Positions 10,839-23,133 of a DNA stretch of 64,000 nucleotides are shown here, one piece after another. The stretch lies in contig JAUCBN010000042.1 in NCBI GenBank assembly GCA_035048815.1, positions 9,982,001 through 10,046,000 of the forward strand, written 5' to 3'. This stretch comes from Abelmoschus esculentus (taxonomy: Eukaryota; Streptophyta; Magnoliopsida; Malvales; Malvaceae). The notes below the pieces were generated by a model that worked only from the letters and a program-made list of their open reading frames with translations, did not search any database and was not told the origin of the DNA. The translations under genes were made by a program, and so were the position numbers. The first letter of the stretch is position 1; every line of letters begins with the position of its first letter.

Positions 10839-12186
10839 TTCTGTCGGCGGGGTTGATCAGAGTCAACCTCCGCCGCAGAGTTTTTAACGCTGCTCATCCC
10901 AGCTTTCTCAATAGGCGCAGTGCCAGCAGGAGGACGCTTAACCCTAGCATTCTCATCAGAGGGAGGAGTTCACTTCGCACCTCGTCCTGAGGGAATCCGA
11001 GCAGCTCGCCGAGGAGTTGGAGCAGATTCGAGCCATTCAGTGGCCTCTTGGAAATCTTGATCATTGGCTAGATCAGCCTCCAAGTCTTGGAGTTCAGGAT
11101 CCAGAATACTCACATACCCAGTGTTAACGTTGGACGATTGCCTAGAAGTAATGTTAGAATTCTGATCAGGAAAAACCATTTGCAACGGCTGTGTAGGATA
11201 GCGTCGAGCAGTGAGCTTGCTAGGGACCGTTGGGAGGAGTCTGGGCCCTTTGGAGAAAAGTGGAGGCTCATTACATGGAGCAGATTCAGTGCCACTGTTC
11301 GAAAGTGAGGACATAACCCCTTTATCCTTCCCATTACTAGTATTAGGGTTGGTGGTTGGGATGGCGTAGACATTTGTTGAGCATTGGCATCATTGGTGAT
11401 ATAGCGGATTCGTCCACGTTGAGTAGGTTGAGGATCCTTCCTTTTAGGAACATACCGTAGCCAATCACCGAAAGGAAGTTGCTCAGGTCATGAATCAGTC
11501 GGAATTGAACAAAAATCTAGAGAATGTCCAATACGGCCACAACATTGGCAAAAAGTTGGAAGGCGTTCATATTGAAGTGGACAGAATCTTGTGGAGGGCC
11601 CTCCTCCAAGAGCAACACAACGCCTAACAGGCTGAGTGACCTCAAGGGACAGTCCAACCCGTAGGTAGTCAACCATGTTAGAGTCGATTTTCCTCGTGTC
11701 AATTTTTGTGACTAGACCAATTAAAGATCCCAAGGATTTACCAATATCATGAGCAGATTCCTCAGTGGCCAGGAAAATATGTGGGATGTTGTAGATGCGG
11801 ACCCAAATATTCATTGTAGAGAATGAATGTTCGTCAGGCGTGATAGAGGGGTTGTACTGGGAAAGAGCAAGCCAGTCATCTTTGTAAGTCCAAGGTCCCC
11901 TTGACAGGATATCATCCTTAATCTTCTCATCCCTAAATCGGATAAGGAACATGCGTGGCTTCAAGATACTCATAGAAAGCAATTTGGTCGTTGTCCAGAT
12001 ACCAGTGAAAGCCTTGATGATCACCTGATCATCAATCTCCCTAGAAGAGATAAGTTTCCCGAGGATGGTGGAATGAGTGTCCTCTTCAGATATACCCCAA
12101 GAAGTACCCGGTTGAAAGACAGTTGCTTGTTCCTCAGCAGTTAATTGAATATTGCCAAATTGCTGGAGGAAGGACTTAGAATCCAT
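10835..12186 (-). pseudogene. LINE ORF1: DUF4283-like RNA-binding protein with zinc knuckle
   Basis: The start MDSKSFLQQFGN is at 12186. The first ~200 residues look like the DUF4283 region common in plant LINE ORF1 (PRMFLIRF, RGPWTYKDDWLAL, MNIWVRIYNIP). A CCHC knuckle follows, CQCCGRIGHSLDFC at about 11510-11555. The protein would bind LINE RNA in a ribonucleoprotein with the ORF2 product. Lesions: an in-frame TGA at 11488-11490 just after the knuckle, a frameshift between 11373 and 11314, and an in-frame TGA at 10970-10972. After the last of these the frame stays open to the TGA at 10835-10837. I reject the longer upstream extension of this frame (to 12864) because it is low-complexity and lacks family similarity. 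Confidence 0.85.
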
Positions 12187-14574
12187 TGTAGAAAGATTGT
12201 AAAAATCAAAAGAAGAGGTCAGAGAGAAAGAAAGAGTGTGGCGTGTAGATGAGAAGATATGAAGACGAAGGCCAGACTTATATAAAAAAGAAAGAGTTTG
12301 ACATAAAATAGAATTACAGTTTAAATAGAATAGGTAGATAATGGTATGAATGAAAAATAAGATAATATAAAAAATTGGAGAATAGATAGACCAAAAAACC
12401 TTATCACTTATGAAAAGAGAAAACTTAGGACAAGGAAAAGAAAAAGGAGTTTGATTTGGGAAAGGAGTGTAAAAATAAAATAAAAAAACCTCTTTAAGAG
12501 TACAAGCTGCAATAGAATATTGTTGGAAAAATATATAAAAAAGGTATTGTTTGAAACAAGTAGAAGTCCAAAGAAACTTGTAGAGAAAAAAACTAAAGGA
12601 TATAGTAGTGTATGACCGACGAAAGGTTAGCGAAGACAGGACACCGTTAAGGGCGTTGGATAAATCCCTATATAAGGGTGGTATATGAATAAAATTGGAA
12701 TGAGGACCAAACCTAGCCAACAACCAACACATGCTGTGACCAGCATATGCCCTAAAGTACAAGCGAAAGCCAACATGTATAAATAGACAGATGCGTGCAT
12801 TGTAGCAACCAAAACAAGCTGTGCTCGTGGAAGACGCGTCAGGCGAGGATGATATACATTCCAATCTGTTGCGATTGGCTGGTGTGAATAGACGCGGGTA
12901 TCATCTTCTCCCCGATAACGAAGAACAAACCGGTTTAGAGATAAAACGACAAATATGGCGTTGGTCAGATCCCTTTGCAAGGGTAGTAAACAAAGAACAA
13001 AAAGAAATAACGAAATTGGATTGATGACAGACCAAGTCGTGCCAAAAATTAAAACCAAAAAATGATATAACTTAGAAAACATGATTGGAAAAACTAATGG
13101 CAACCAATAAATCTTGCAGAAAGCATAATAACAGTGGTGATTTCGCCTATGGAGATAACCAATAGTGGATCTAATAGGTGATTCACCGGTCGGAACCGTG
13201 TTCACGTCCAAAGGGGTGATATCTGATCTCCATATCTGTATCGTGTGGTCGAGTATGTTCCCTGAGTAGTGGTCTGCTAAGTTCCAGTACGTATGTTGAG
13301 CCATTCGCAGTTTATATGGATTCTTAAGAAGAAAACAAACCTGTAGTAATTCGAATGAAACTAAAATACTTAGAAGTAACAAACCAGAAGAAAAGCAATA
13401 GAAAAGTCCTTGTTGTAATAGGCTTATTGGATTGAATATGATATGAGCGATGGAAAAACATAAAACCCTACTTGGTCGATCCATAAGACTAACAAAAGTG
13501 CATGCTTTGCTCATGGAAGACACGACAGGCAAGCGGTAGACAATGGATGAAGCAATCCAATCTGTCGCGTTTGGTTGATATGAATGGATACGGGAAACGT
13601 CTTCTCTCCGATAAAGGAGGATTAATCGGTTTGGAGAAAAAACCACAAACATGGCGTTGGTCAGATCCCTTTGCAAGGGTAGTAAACAAAGAGCAAAAGG
13701 GAAAAACGAAGAAGGATTGATGACAGACCATGTCGTGCCAAAAATTAAGACCAAAAGATGATCTAAGTTAGAAATCGTGACTAGGAAGACTAATAGAAAC
13801 CAAAAAATCTTGCAAGAAACGTAAAACCAGTGGCGATCCCACCTATGGAGATAAGGATGCATAAGAAGAAAATAATCCTGAAGCAATACGAATGAAACTA
13901 AAAAACTAGAAGTAACAAACCAGAGGAAGAACAATAGAAAAGTCCTTGTTGCAATAGGCTTATTAGACTGAATATGATATAAGCTATTGATAAGCATAAA
14001 AACCCTACTAAGTCGATCCATAAGATCAACGAGATTGCCGTTGATTTTTGTTGGGATCAAGACGAAGGATGGTAGATCGAACGAAGTTCGTAAAACCAAA
14101 GGCTTGGTGATCGGAATCACTACATGTGCTACTTCTTCAAGAAATAACGCTAGCCATTGGTTGAGATCACAAGAACAAGTTTGAAAGTGAAACCAGCAAT
14201 GGTTCAAAAAAGAACGATAGCCAAGCAACCGAAAACACCAATGGTTGATATGAGAAAAATATAATAAAAAACAAGAAGCAAATTTAATGCAAAACCCGTG
14301 TGAAAACCGATTGAGAAGGAAAGAAAAAAGAGAAATAAAAATGAGAATGATGATATTATACCTTAAATGGTTTGGTGGTAGTATGATTGCTTCTTCCTCT
14401 CCCAAGGATAGAGATAAAGATGGTGACAGTCGGCCGATCGAGGGAGGAGTATCAGCGAAAGATCGGTGGAAGGGGAAGGAGAAGGTGACGGAGGGAGAAG
14501 ACATGGAAAGGGGAAGAGAGGGCGAGAGAGAAAAGGGAGAGGAGAAGCACCAATCCGTTCGAATGTTAACTAAG
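12187..14574 (-). other. LINE 5' region with tandem ~0.7-kb monomers and a 625-codon open frame
   Basis: Two diverged tandem copies are visible, roughly 12820-13500 and 13500-14040. 'tcagatccctttgcaaggg' occurs at 12965 and 13661, a spacing of 696 bp (a multiple of three), and 'cctatggagataa' occurs in both. A minus-strand frame stays open for 625 codons (14504-12627). It is Phe/Leu/Ser-rich with an internally repeated segment containing FGTTWSVINP and LPLQRDLTNA, about residues 255 and 490. I do not recognise this as a protein, and the repeat in the translation simply follows the DNA repeat. Repeated 5' monomers are a promoter arrangement known in some mammalian L1s; a promoter role here is inference. 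Confidence 0.6.
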
Positions 14575-17500
14575 TCCGTTTAAATTTTAACCGAGCAAAA
14601 AGTTGAAAATTTTATATTAATCCGTATAATTTTGTTCAAAAGCCTATAATTAACTATTTGAACTCATAAAATATGATTTAAAAACATATGGTTTTCGTTT
14701 TGTTGGGATTAGAATGTGCATGTCTAAAAAGGCTTTATAGAGAATCCGTTAGAATTTTAACCGAGTATATAGTTGAAAATTTTAGATTAATCTATATAAT
14801 TTTATTCAAAAGCCAATAATTAACTATTTGAACTCATAAAATTTGATTTAATAATATATGGTTGTTGTTGTTTTTTTTTATTAAAACGTGCATGTCTAAA
14901 TGGGCTTTACAGAGAAACCGTTCGAATTTTAACAGATTAAAAAGCTTAAAATTTTAGATTAATCTGTATAATTTTATTCAAAAGCCCATAATTAACTATT
15001 TGAACACATAAAATTTGACTTAATAACATCTGGTTTTCGTTTTGTTGGGATTAAAACGTGCATGTCTAAAATTCCTTATAGAGAATCCATTCAAATTTTA
15101 ACCTAGTAAAAAGCTGAAAATTTTAGATTAATCTATATAATTTTGTTCAAAAGCATATAATTAACTATTTGAACTCATAAAATTTGATTTAATAACATCT
15201 GGTTTTCGTTTTATTGGGATTAAAACGTGCATGTCTAAAAATGCTTTATAAAAAATTTGTTCGAATTTTAACCAAGTAAAAAGCTGAAAATCTTACATTA
15301 ATCTGTATAATTTTGTTCAAAAGCCCATAATTAACTATTTGAAGTCATAAAATTTGATTTAATAACATATGGTTTTTCGTTTTGTTCAGATTAGAACATT
15401 CATGTCAAAAAAGGCTTTATATAGAATCCGTTCAAATTTTCACCGCGTAAAAAGCTAAATATTTTAGATTAAATTGTGTAATTTTGTTCAAAAACCCATA
15501 TTTAACTATTTGAACTCATAAATTTGATTTAATAACATCTGGTTTTGGTTTTGTTAGGATTAAAACGTGCATATCTAAAAAGGCTTTATAGAGAATCGGT
15601 TCAAATTTTAACTGAGTAAAAACTTGAAAATTTTAGATTAAATTGTGTAATTTTGTTTAAAAGCCCATATTTAACTATTTAAATTCATAAAATTTGATTT
15701 AATAACATCTGGTTTTCATTTTGTTGGGATTATAACGTGCATGTCTAAAAAGGCTTTATATAGAATCAGTTCGAATTTTAACCGAGTAAAAAGCTGAAAA
15801 TTTGCGATTAAGTTTAATATTTTTTTTCAAAAGCCCATAGTTAACTATTTGAACTTATAAAATTTGATTTAATAACATCTGGTTGTCGTTTTTTGGGATT
15901 AAAAACTTGAAAATTTGAAAATTTGAGAATAAAATCTGGTTTTCGTTTTGTTAACCGAGTAAAAACTTGAAAATTTGAGATTTATATGTATAATTTTGTT
16001 TAAAAGCCCTTAATTAATAATTTTAACTCATTAAATTTGATTTAATAACATCTGGTTTTCGTTTTGTTGGGATTAAAACGTGCATGCATAAAAAGGCTTT
16101 ATAAAGAATCCGTTCCAATTTTAACATCGTAAAAAGCTAAAAAATTTAGATTAAGCTATATAATTTTGTTCAAAATACCATATTTAACTCTTTATGCTCA
16201 TAAAATTTGATTTAATAATATTTGGTTTTCGTTTTGTTGGGATTAAAACGTGCATGTCTAAAAAGGCTTTATAGAGAATCCGTTCGAATTTAACCGAGTA
16301 AAAAGCTGCAAATTTGATATTAATCTATATAATTTTGTTTAAAAGCCCATATTTAACTATTTAAACTCATAAAATTGGATTTATTAAAATCAGGTTTTCG
16401 TTTTGTTGGACTAAAATGTGCATGTCTAAAAAGGTTTTATATACAATCCGTTCAAATTTTTACCAAGTAAAAAGCTGAAAATTTGAGATTAATTTTAATA
16501 ATTTTTTTAAAATCCTATAGATAACTATTTGAACTCATATAATTTGATTTAATAACATCTGGTTGTCATTTTTTTTGGATTAAAACATGCATGTCTAAAT
16601 AGGAGTTATAGAGGATCCGTTGCAATTTCAATCGAGTAAAAACATGAAAATTTGAGATTAATATGTATAATTTTGTTTAAAATCCCATAATTAACAGTTT
16701 TAACTCATAAAATTTTATTTAAATAACATCTGGATTTTAATTTGCTGGGATTAAACTGTGCATGCATAAAAAGGCTTTATAAAGAATTCGTTCCAATTTT
16801 AACAGCGTAAAAAGCTAAAAATTTTTAGATTAATTTGTATAATTTTATTCATAAGCCCATTATTAACTATTTGAACTCATAAAATTTGATTTAATAACAT
16901 TTGATTGTCATTTTGTTGGGATTAAAATGTGCATGTCTAAAATGGTTTTATAGAGAATCCGTTCGAATTTTAACCGAGCAAAAATCAGAAAATTTGAGAT
17001 TAATATGTATAATTTTGTTTAAAAGACCATAATTAACTATTTGAACTCAGAAAATTTTATTTAATAACATCTGGTAATCATTTGTTTTGGGATTAAAACA
17101 TGCATGTCTAAAAATTTTAGATTAATCTGTATACTTTTGCTCAAAAGCCCATAATTAACTATTTGAAATCATAAAATTTAACTTAATAACATCTGGTTTT
17201 CATTTTGTTGGGATTAAAATGTGCATGTCAAAAAATGCCTTATAGAGAATCCGTTCGAATTTTAACCGAGTAAAAAGCTGAAAATTTTAGATTAATCTAT
17301 ATAATTTTGTTCAAAAGCCCATAATTAACAATTTTAACTCATAAAATTTGATTTAATAAAATCTGGTTTTTGTTTTGTTGGGATTAAAACTTGCATGTAT
17401 AAAAAGGCTTTATAAAGAATCCATTCCAATTTTAACAGCGTAAAAAACTAAAAAATTTAGATTAATTTGTATAATTTTGTTCATAAGCCCATTCTTAACT

Positions 17501-20368
17501 ATTTGAACTCATAAAATTTGATTTAATAGCATTAGGTTTTTGTTTTATTGAGATTAAAACGTACATGTCTAAACAGGCTTTATATAGAATCCGTTCGAAT
17601 TTTAACTGCGTAAAAAGCTAAATATTTTAGATTAATATGTATAATTTTGTTTAAAAGCCCATAATTAACTATTTGAACTCATAAAATTTGATTTAATATC
17701 TGGTAGTCATTTTTTTGGGATTAAAACTTGCATGTCTCAAAAGGCTTTATAGAGAATTCGTTCGAATTTTAACCGAGTAAAAAGCTGAAAATCTTCAATT
17801 AATCAACATAATTTGGTTCAAAAGCCTATAATTAACTATTTAATCACATAAAATTTGATTTAATAACATATGGTTTTCGTTTTCTTGGGATTAAAATGTG
17901 CATGTCTAAACAGGCTTTATAAAGAATCCGTTCAAATTTTAAACGCGTAAAAAGCTAAAAAATTTAGATTAAATTGTGTAATTTTGTTCAAAAGCCCATA
18001 TTTAACTATATAAACTCATAAAATTTGATTTAAAAACATCTGGTTTTGGTTTTGTTGGGATTAAAACGTGCATGTCTAAAAAGGCTTTATAGAGAATCCG
18101 TTCGAATTTTAATCGAGTAAAAAGCTTAAAATTTGAGATCAATTTTAATTATTTTTTTTTCAAAAGCCCATAGTTAACTACTTGAACTCATAAAATTTGA
18201 TTTCATAATATCTTGTTGTCGTTTTTTGAGGATTAAAATGTAAATGTCTAAATAGGTTTTATAGAGTATCCGTTGTAATTTTAAACGAGTAAAAACTTGA
18301 AAATTTGAGATTTATATGTATAATTTTGTTTAAAAGCCCATAATTAACAATTTTAACTCATAAAATTTGATTTAATAATATCTGGTTTTCGTTTTCTTGG
18401 GATTAAAACGTGCATGCATAAAAAGGCTTTATAAAGAATCCGTTCCAATTTTAACCGCGTAAAAAGCTAAAAATTTTAGATTAATTTGTATAATTTTGTT
18501 CATAAGCCCATTCTTAACTATTTGAACTCATAAAATTTGATTTAATAACATTTGTTTATCATTTTGTTGGGAATAAAATGTGCATGTCTAAAAAGGTTTT
18601 ATAGAGAATCCGTTCAAATTTTAACCGAGTAAAAATCAGAAAATTTGAGATTAATATGTATAATTTTGTTTAAAAGACCATAATTAACTATTTGAACTCA
18701 TAAAATTTTATTTAATAACATTTGGTAGTCATTTTTTGGGATTAAAACGTGCATGTCTAAAAAGGCTTTATAGAGAATTCGTTCGAATTTTAACAGAGTA
18801 AAAAGTTGAAAATCATGGACTAATCTGCATAATTTTGATCAAAAGCCCATAATTAACTATTTAATCTCATAAAATTTGATTTAGTAACATCTGGTTTTCG
18901 TTTTGTTGGGATTAAAACGTGCATGTCTAAACAGGCTTTATAAAGAATCTGTTCAAATTTTAACTGCGTAAAAAGCTAAAAATTTTAGATTAAATTGTGT
19001 AATTTTTTTCAAAATCCCATATTTAACTATTTAAACTCATAAAATTTGATTTAATAACATCTGGTTTTGGTTTTGTTGGGATTAAAACGTGCATGTATAT
19101 AAAGGCTTTATAGAGAATCCGTTCGAATTTTAACCGAGTAAAAAGCTTAAAATTTGAGATTAATTTTAATAATTTTTTTCAAAAGCCCATAGTTAACTAT
19201 TTGAACTCATAAAATTTGATTTCACAATATCTGATTGTCTTTTTTTTGGATTAAAACGTGAATGTCTAAATGGGCTTTATAGAGGATCTGTTGCAATTTT
19301 AACCAAGTAAAAACTTGAAAATTTGAGATTAATATGTATAATTTTGTTTAAAAGCCCATAATTAACAGTATTAACTCATAAAATTTGATTTAATAATATT
19401 TGGATTTCGTTTTGTTGGGATTAAGACGTGTATGCCTAAAAAGGCTTTATAAAGAATCCGTTCCAATTTTAACAGCGTAAAAAGCTAAATATTTTAGATT
19501 AATTTGTATAATTTTGTTCAAAAACCCGTTGTTAACTATTTGAACTCATAAAATTTGATTTAATAACATTTGGTTGTCATTTTGTTGGATTAAAATGTGC
19601 ATGTCCAAAAAGGTTTTATAGAGAATCCGTTCGAATTTTAGCCGAGTAAAAATCTAAAAATTTTAGATTAATATGTATAGTTTTGTTTAAAAGCACATAT
19701 TTAACTATTTAAACTCATAAAATTTGATTTAATAACATCAGGTTTTGTTTTTTAGGGATTAAAACGTGCATGTCTAAAAAGGCTTTATAAAGAATCCGTT
19801 CGAATTTTAACCGAGTGAAAAGCTAAAAATTTTAGATTAATATGTATAATTTTGTTCAAAAGCCAATAATTAACTATTTAAACTCATAAAATTTGATTTA
19901 ATAATGTATGGTTGTCGTTTTTTGGATTAAAACGTGCATGTCTAAAAGGGCTTTATAGAGAATCCGTTCGAATTTTAACCGAGTAAAAAGCTGAAAATTT
20001 TAGATTCATCTGTATAATTTTGTTCAAAATCCCATAATTAACTATTTGAACTCACAAAATTTGACTTAATAACATCTAGTTTTTGTTTTGTTAGGATTAA
20101 AATGTGCATGTCTAAAAATGTCTTCGTTCGAATTTAACCGAGTAAAAAAGCTGAAAATTTTTTATTAATCTATACAATTTTGTTCAAAAGCCCATAATTA
20201 AATATTTGAACTCATAAAATTTGATTTAATAACATCTGGTTTTGATTTTGTTGGGATTAGAACGTGCATGTCTAAAAAGGCTTTATTGAGAATCCGTTCA
20301 AATTTTAACCGAGTAAAAAGTTGAAAATTTTAGATTAATCTGTATAATTTTGTTTAAAAGCCCATAAT
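14575..20368 (+). repeat. AT-rich satellite array, ~170-bp monomer, about 34 copies
   Basis: Head-to-tail monomers of about 170 bp, all in one orientation. Landmarks repeat in fixed order: 'gttttgttgggattaaaac', 'gtgcatgtctaaaaagg', 'agagaatccgttcgaatt', 'accgagtaaaaagctgaaaa', 'aaaagcccataattaac', 'actcataaaatttgattt'. Several monomer variants exist (gcatgcataaaaagg; gattaaattgtgtaatt; attttaataatttttt). In 17700-19740 they recur in the same order every ~1,020 bp, that is six monomers. Some monomers are shortened, for example near 17100. No ORF of note. A monomer of 160-180 bp is common for plant centromeric satellites, but function cannot be read from sequence alone. Confidence 0.93.
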
Positions 20369-21532
20369 TTTAACAGCTGTCAGGCCAAGCACTTAACATG
20401 CTTGGGAAGACACAATGAATGTTGAAGATGATGGTGGAACAGATATAATGCCCACTGAAGAAATTGTCGTAGAAGAAGGAGAAGAAGTAGAAGCTCCATT
20501 GCAAGGGACACCACCTACAAGAGTTCAGCCGCCCCGACAAGCCAAAACTCAACCATCACCAGCACAAGAATAAAAAATGAAACAGTTAGCAGCAAGGCCT
20601 CGAAAACTGATCGTTACTAGCAGTTCTTCGGAGTCTATTTGATTTCTATACCTTTATGCTGCTTTTATATCTTTACTTGTTTATTTTCATGTGTTTTTCC
20701 TACTGTGTGCCATTGATATAAGCATTGAGGGTAATGCTCAGTTCGAGTTTGGGGGTGTAGACTCACTACCGAGGCAATTCACTGTTGCGGTCTTGCCATG
20801 AAAGGAAATATTTAAGTTGTTTTTGAAAAAAAAATTATGCTCACTACCTTACTTGAAATATTGTCCATACTTTTGCACTACTCTATATCAGTATTGCCTT
20901 AGTTTATTCTTTTTAAGCTATTGAAATCTTTCTTCTTACCATGATTAGGTCCTATTTGGAAGGCTTAACTTTAGGATACTTAAGGAAGAAAACTTAGAAG
21001 CTTGCTATAAGATTGATCCTAAAAACACTTTCGGGACTTATTTGATTATAGGAATTCTTTTAATGAACTTAGGTGATAAAAACTTAGATTTTTGGAAATG
21101 TTGGCTAGAAGTGCCTATCACCGGCTCTAGGAATCACTCTTCTTCATGCTAGAGGTTCCCGAAATTGGCTCTAGTATGCTAAAAAAAGATAGACAAGTCT
21201 TAATGAGAAAACACAATCCTTGAGCTGCCCAAAAATGGCTCAAGTAATTGTTGTTATAAGAAGAGAACATTAATTCCAAGTCTACTTGTCTTGAACTTAG
21301 AGTTTGTCTAAGAAACCTTTAATCAAACTTGTCCACAAGAACTCACACACTAACAAAATCTTATAGCTTGATTCCGAGTAAGTCCTTGGGTAACCGGAAG
21401 GTTAAGGCTCAAGAATAGGCATAGTTATGGTGGGGAGAATAGATGAAAATGTAATACCAATAGAGAATAAGGTTTGGTAATTTGATGGTTTGCATTGCTT
21501 AAGGACAAGCAATAGTTCGAGTTTGGGGTGTG
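20369..21532 (+). mobile_element. 3' internal end of a Tat/Athila-like Ty3/gypsy element
   Basis: It starts abruptly at the satellite edge, inside element sequence. It holds a short acidic/proline-rich reading frame (20415-20573), a long noncoding stretch, and two polypurine-like tracts: 'gagtttgggggtgt' at 20745-20758 and 'gagtttggggtgtg' at about 21519-21532. The second abuts the LTR start TGATAAGTGC. The 'aagtttgggg' tract before a TGATAAG-type LTR is familiar from plant non-chromovirus gypsy elements. The 5' part of the element is missing. Confidence 0.55.
20415..20573 (+). pseudogene. C-terminal fragment of a retroelement polyprotein
   Basis: A 52-codon frame beginning MNVEDDGGTDIMPTEE, rich in Glu/Asp and then Pro/Gln, ending with TAA at 20571-20573. 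It lies upstream of the noncoding 3' region of the gypsy remnant, where the end of the coding region is expected. The ATG may be internal to a longer lost frame, since satellite sequence begins only 46 bp upstream. No domain is visible. The short length and low complexity leave the assignment uncertain. Confidence 0.35.
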
Positions 21533-21959
21533 TGATAAGTGCTCAAAAGATTATCACTTTTACAACCTTTCATGGACAATAATCACTTAATCTACACCTA
21601 CTTGGACTAAAGCATGAACTTAATGTGTGGCATTTAGATATTTTGCTTTTGTGATATATAAAGATGATATTTATAGAAAATGAAAGCTTTAATGCACCTT
21701 TGTGCATTTGCAGGTAGATCTGAGGTCGCGGTAGTATCTGAGGCCGCGGCAACACCTGATAAACAAGTACCAATTTTGTAGGCGATCTGATGAGTAAAAT
21801 AAGGTGGACGTTTTAAGACAAGCAGCATAAGAGTCGAAGTTGTGAAACGCATGGAAAGTCAAAGACAAAGACCACGCGAGAAAAGAATCCTTGTGAGAAT
21901 AAACTAGGAAATAAAACAAATATCTTTTATTTATGTACTTAACTTGTGTTTTACTCCAA
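21533..21959 (+). mobile_element. Truncated 3' LTR of the Tat/Athila-like element
   Basis: It begins TGATAAGTGCTCAAAAG right after a polypurine tract and contains AT-rich sequence. It is cut at about 21959, where LTR sequence of the AGCT-rich family begins partway through its own length. No 3' LTR end is visible, so the join is a deletion or recombination breakpoint. Confidence 0.5.
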
Positions 21960-23133
21960 GTTGTATTCGGATAACCATTCATTTGAATGGTGTCTCCCTC
22001 CAAAACTATTCGAAAAGATGTAACTTTTTTGTCCAGCCTGCACTATCTTCAGTAATTTGGCCATATCTTGAGCTCCCGATATTGGATTGATGCGATTCAA
22101 CGTGTTGGAAAGATAAGAGATAGGGGAACAATTTTCATGAAGACACTGAAACCTAGTTCTGCTTGTATCCTGCTCGAAAATGGAAAACAAGTGGACCATT
22201 ATGAATCTGTCCAATGAAAAATGTTATCTCTTTGTTTTGGCGCCCACTTTCTTTCCCTCTATGATCTTGGCGCCTAATGTGGATAATGGACAGACATGAT
22301 TCTTGGTGAAGGGTAGGTGACCTTCAGGTCTTGAACTGGGAGTGATAGCTAGAGTTGAGGTGAGCTAATCGAGCTAGGAGTGAGCTATATTGAACTGAGC
22401 TATCTAGCTGAAAGACTTAGCTAAAGTTTGAAGTTGAAATAAGCTAATCCAAGCTGCCTTTAGCAAAGTGAGCTGGTCCATTAGCTTCCTTATACTCTCT
22501 TTTAGTGTGATGAGTGTTTTGGAGCTAATCCGAATCTCCTAAGGCCTCATTTTGAATTATGCTTCTTTTGAGCTCGTATGGGACTTGTGAGCTGACATGG
22601 AGCCAGTCTTGAGTCCTTTAAGTACTGTAGGAGTGTTCCATGAATGCCCAAGCTTTTTTGAAGTTGGCTCCTTGTGTTTCTAGCATTACCCTCCGTTTAG
22701 CTTCTTCTAAGCTAACTATAGCTGGTTAAGCTAGGCCTTTAAGTTTGTGAGCTCCTCTACATAGTTCCTTTAAGTTCACGAGCTGAAATAAGCATTCCTT
22801 AAGCTCCTATACAATTCCAATCGTTTGAGCCAATCTTGAGTTATTCCAAGCTGTTATAAGTCTTCCAAAGCCACTTTGAGCTACACTTGATATCTTTAAG
22901 CTTCCTCGGACTATTATCTATACTTAAAATAGCTGGAACAATAAACAAACAATACATAAGCTAAAACGAATTGAAATAAGGTAAAATGAGCTATAAACAA
23001 ATACAGTTTAGTCAATGCATAAATTAGATAATACAAGATAAAGTAAGGTAGAACTCCCTTAGAATCAGTCTTGAAGATTTTCAATGATGTGATCAAACTA
23101 TAGATAAAATATGCGCTGATTAGGATTGTATCA
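21960..23133 (-). mobile_element. LTR, copy 3 of the AGCT-rich family, truncated
   Basis: It begins inside the LTR at the point equivalent to 2115 in copy 1 ('cattcatttgaat') and stays alignable to about 22690. It then continues in more diverged AGCT-rich sequence and ends GTATCA at 23133. The next base starts the 33-bp satellite (agaggggtcgtcc), so its complete end lies in the satellite while its other end is lost. Confidence 0.75.

Larger units (their letters stand above)
6008..14574 (-). mobile_element. Full-length L1-type LINE, degenerate
   Basis: A minus-strand non-LTR retrotransposon of about 8.6 kb. The 13-bp repeat tccgtttaaattt at 5995-6007 and 14575-14587 is a target-site duplication, and a poly-T run at 6005-6014 is its poly(A) tail. 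From 5' to 3' on the minus strand it has a long repetitive 5' region (14574-12187), ORF1 (12186-10835), a duplicated ORF1/ORF2 junction (10838-10185), ORF2 (10188-6101) and a short 3' UTR. Both ORFs carry nonsense or frameshift lesions, so the copy is dead. The size exceeds a typical plant L1 (roughly 6-7 kb) because of the repeated 5' region and the junction duplication. Confidence 0.93.
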
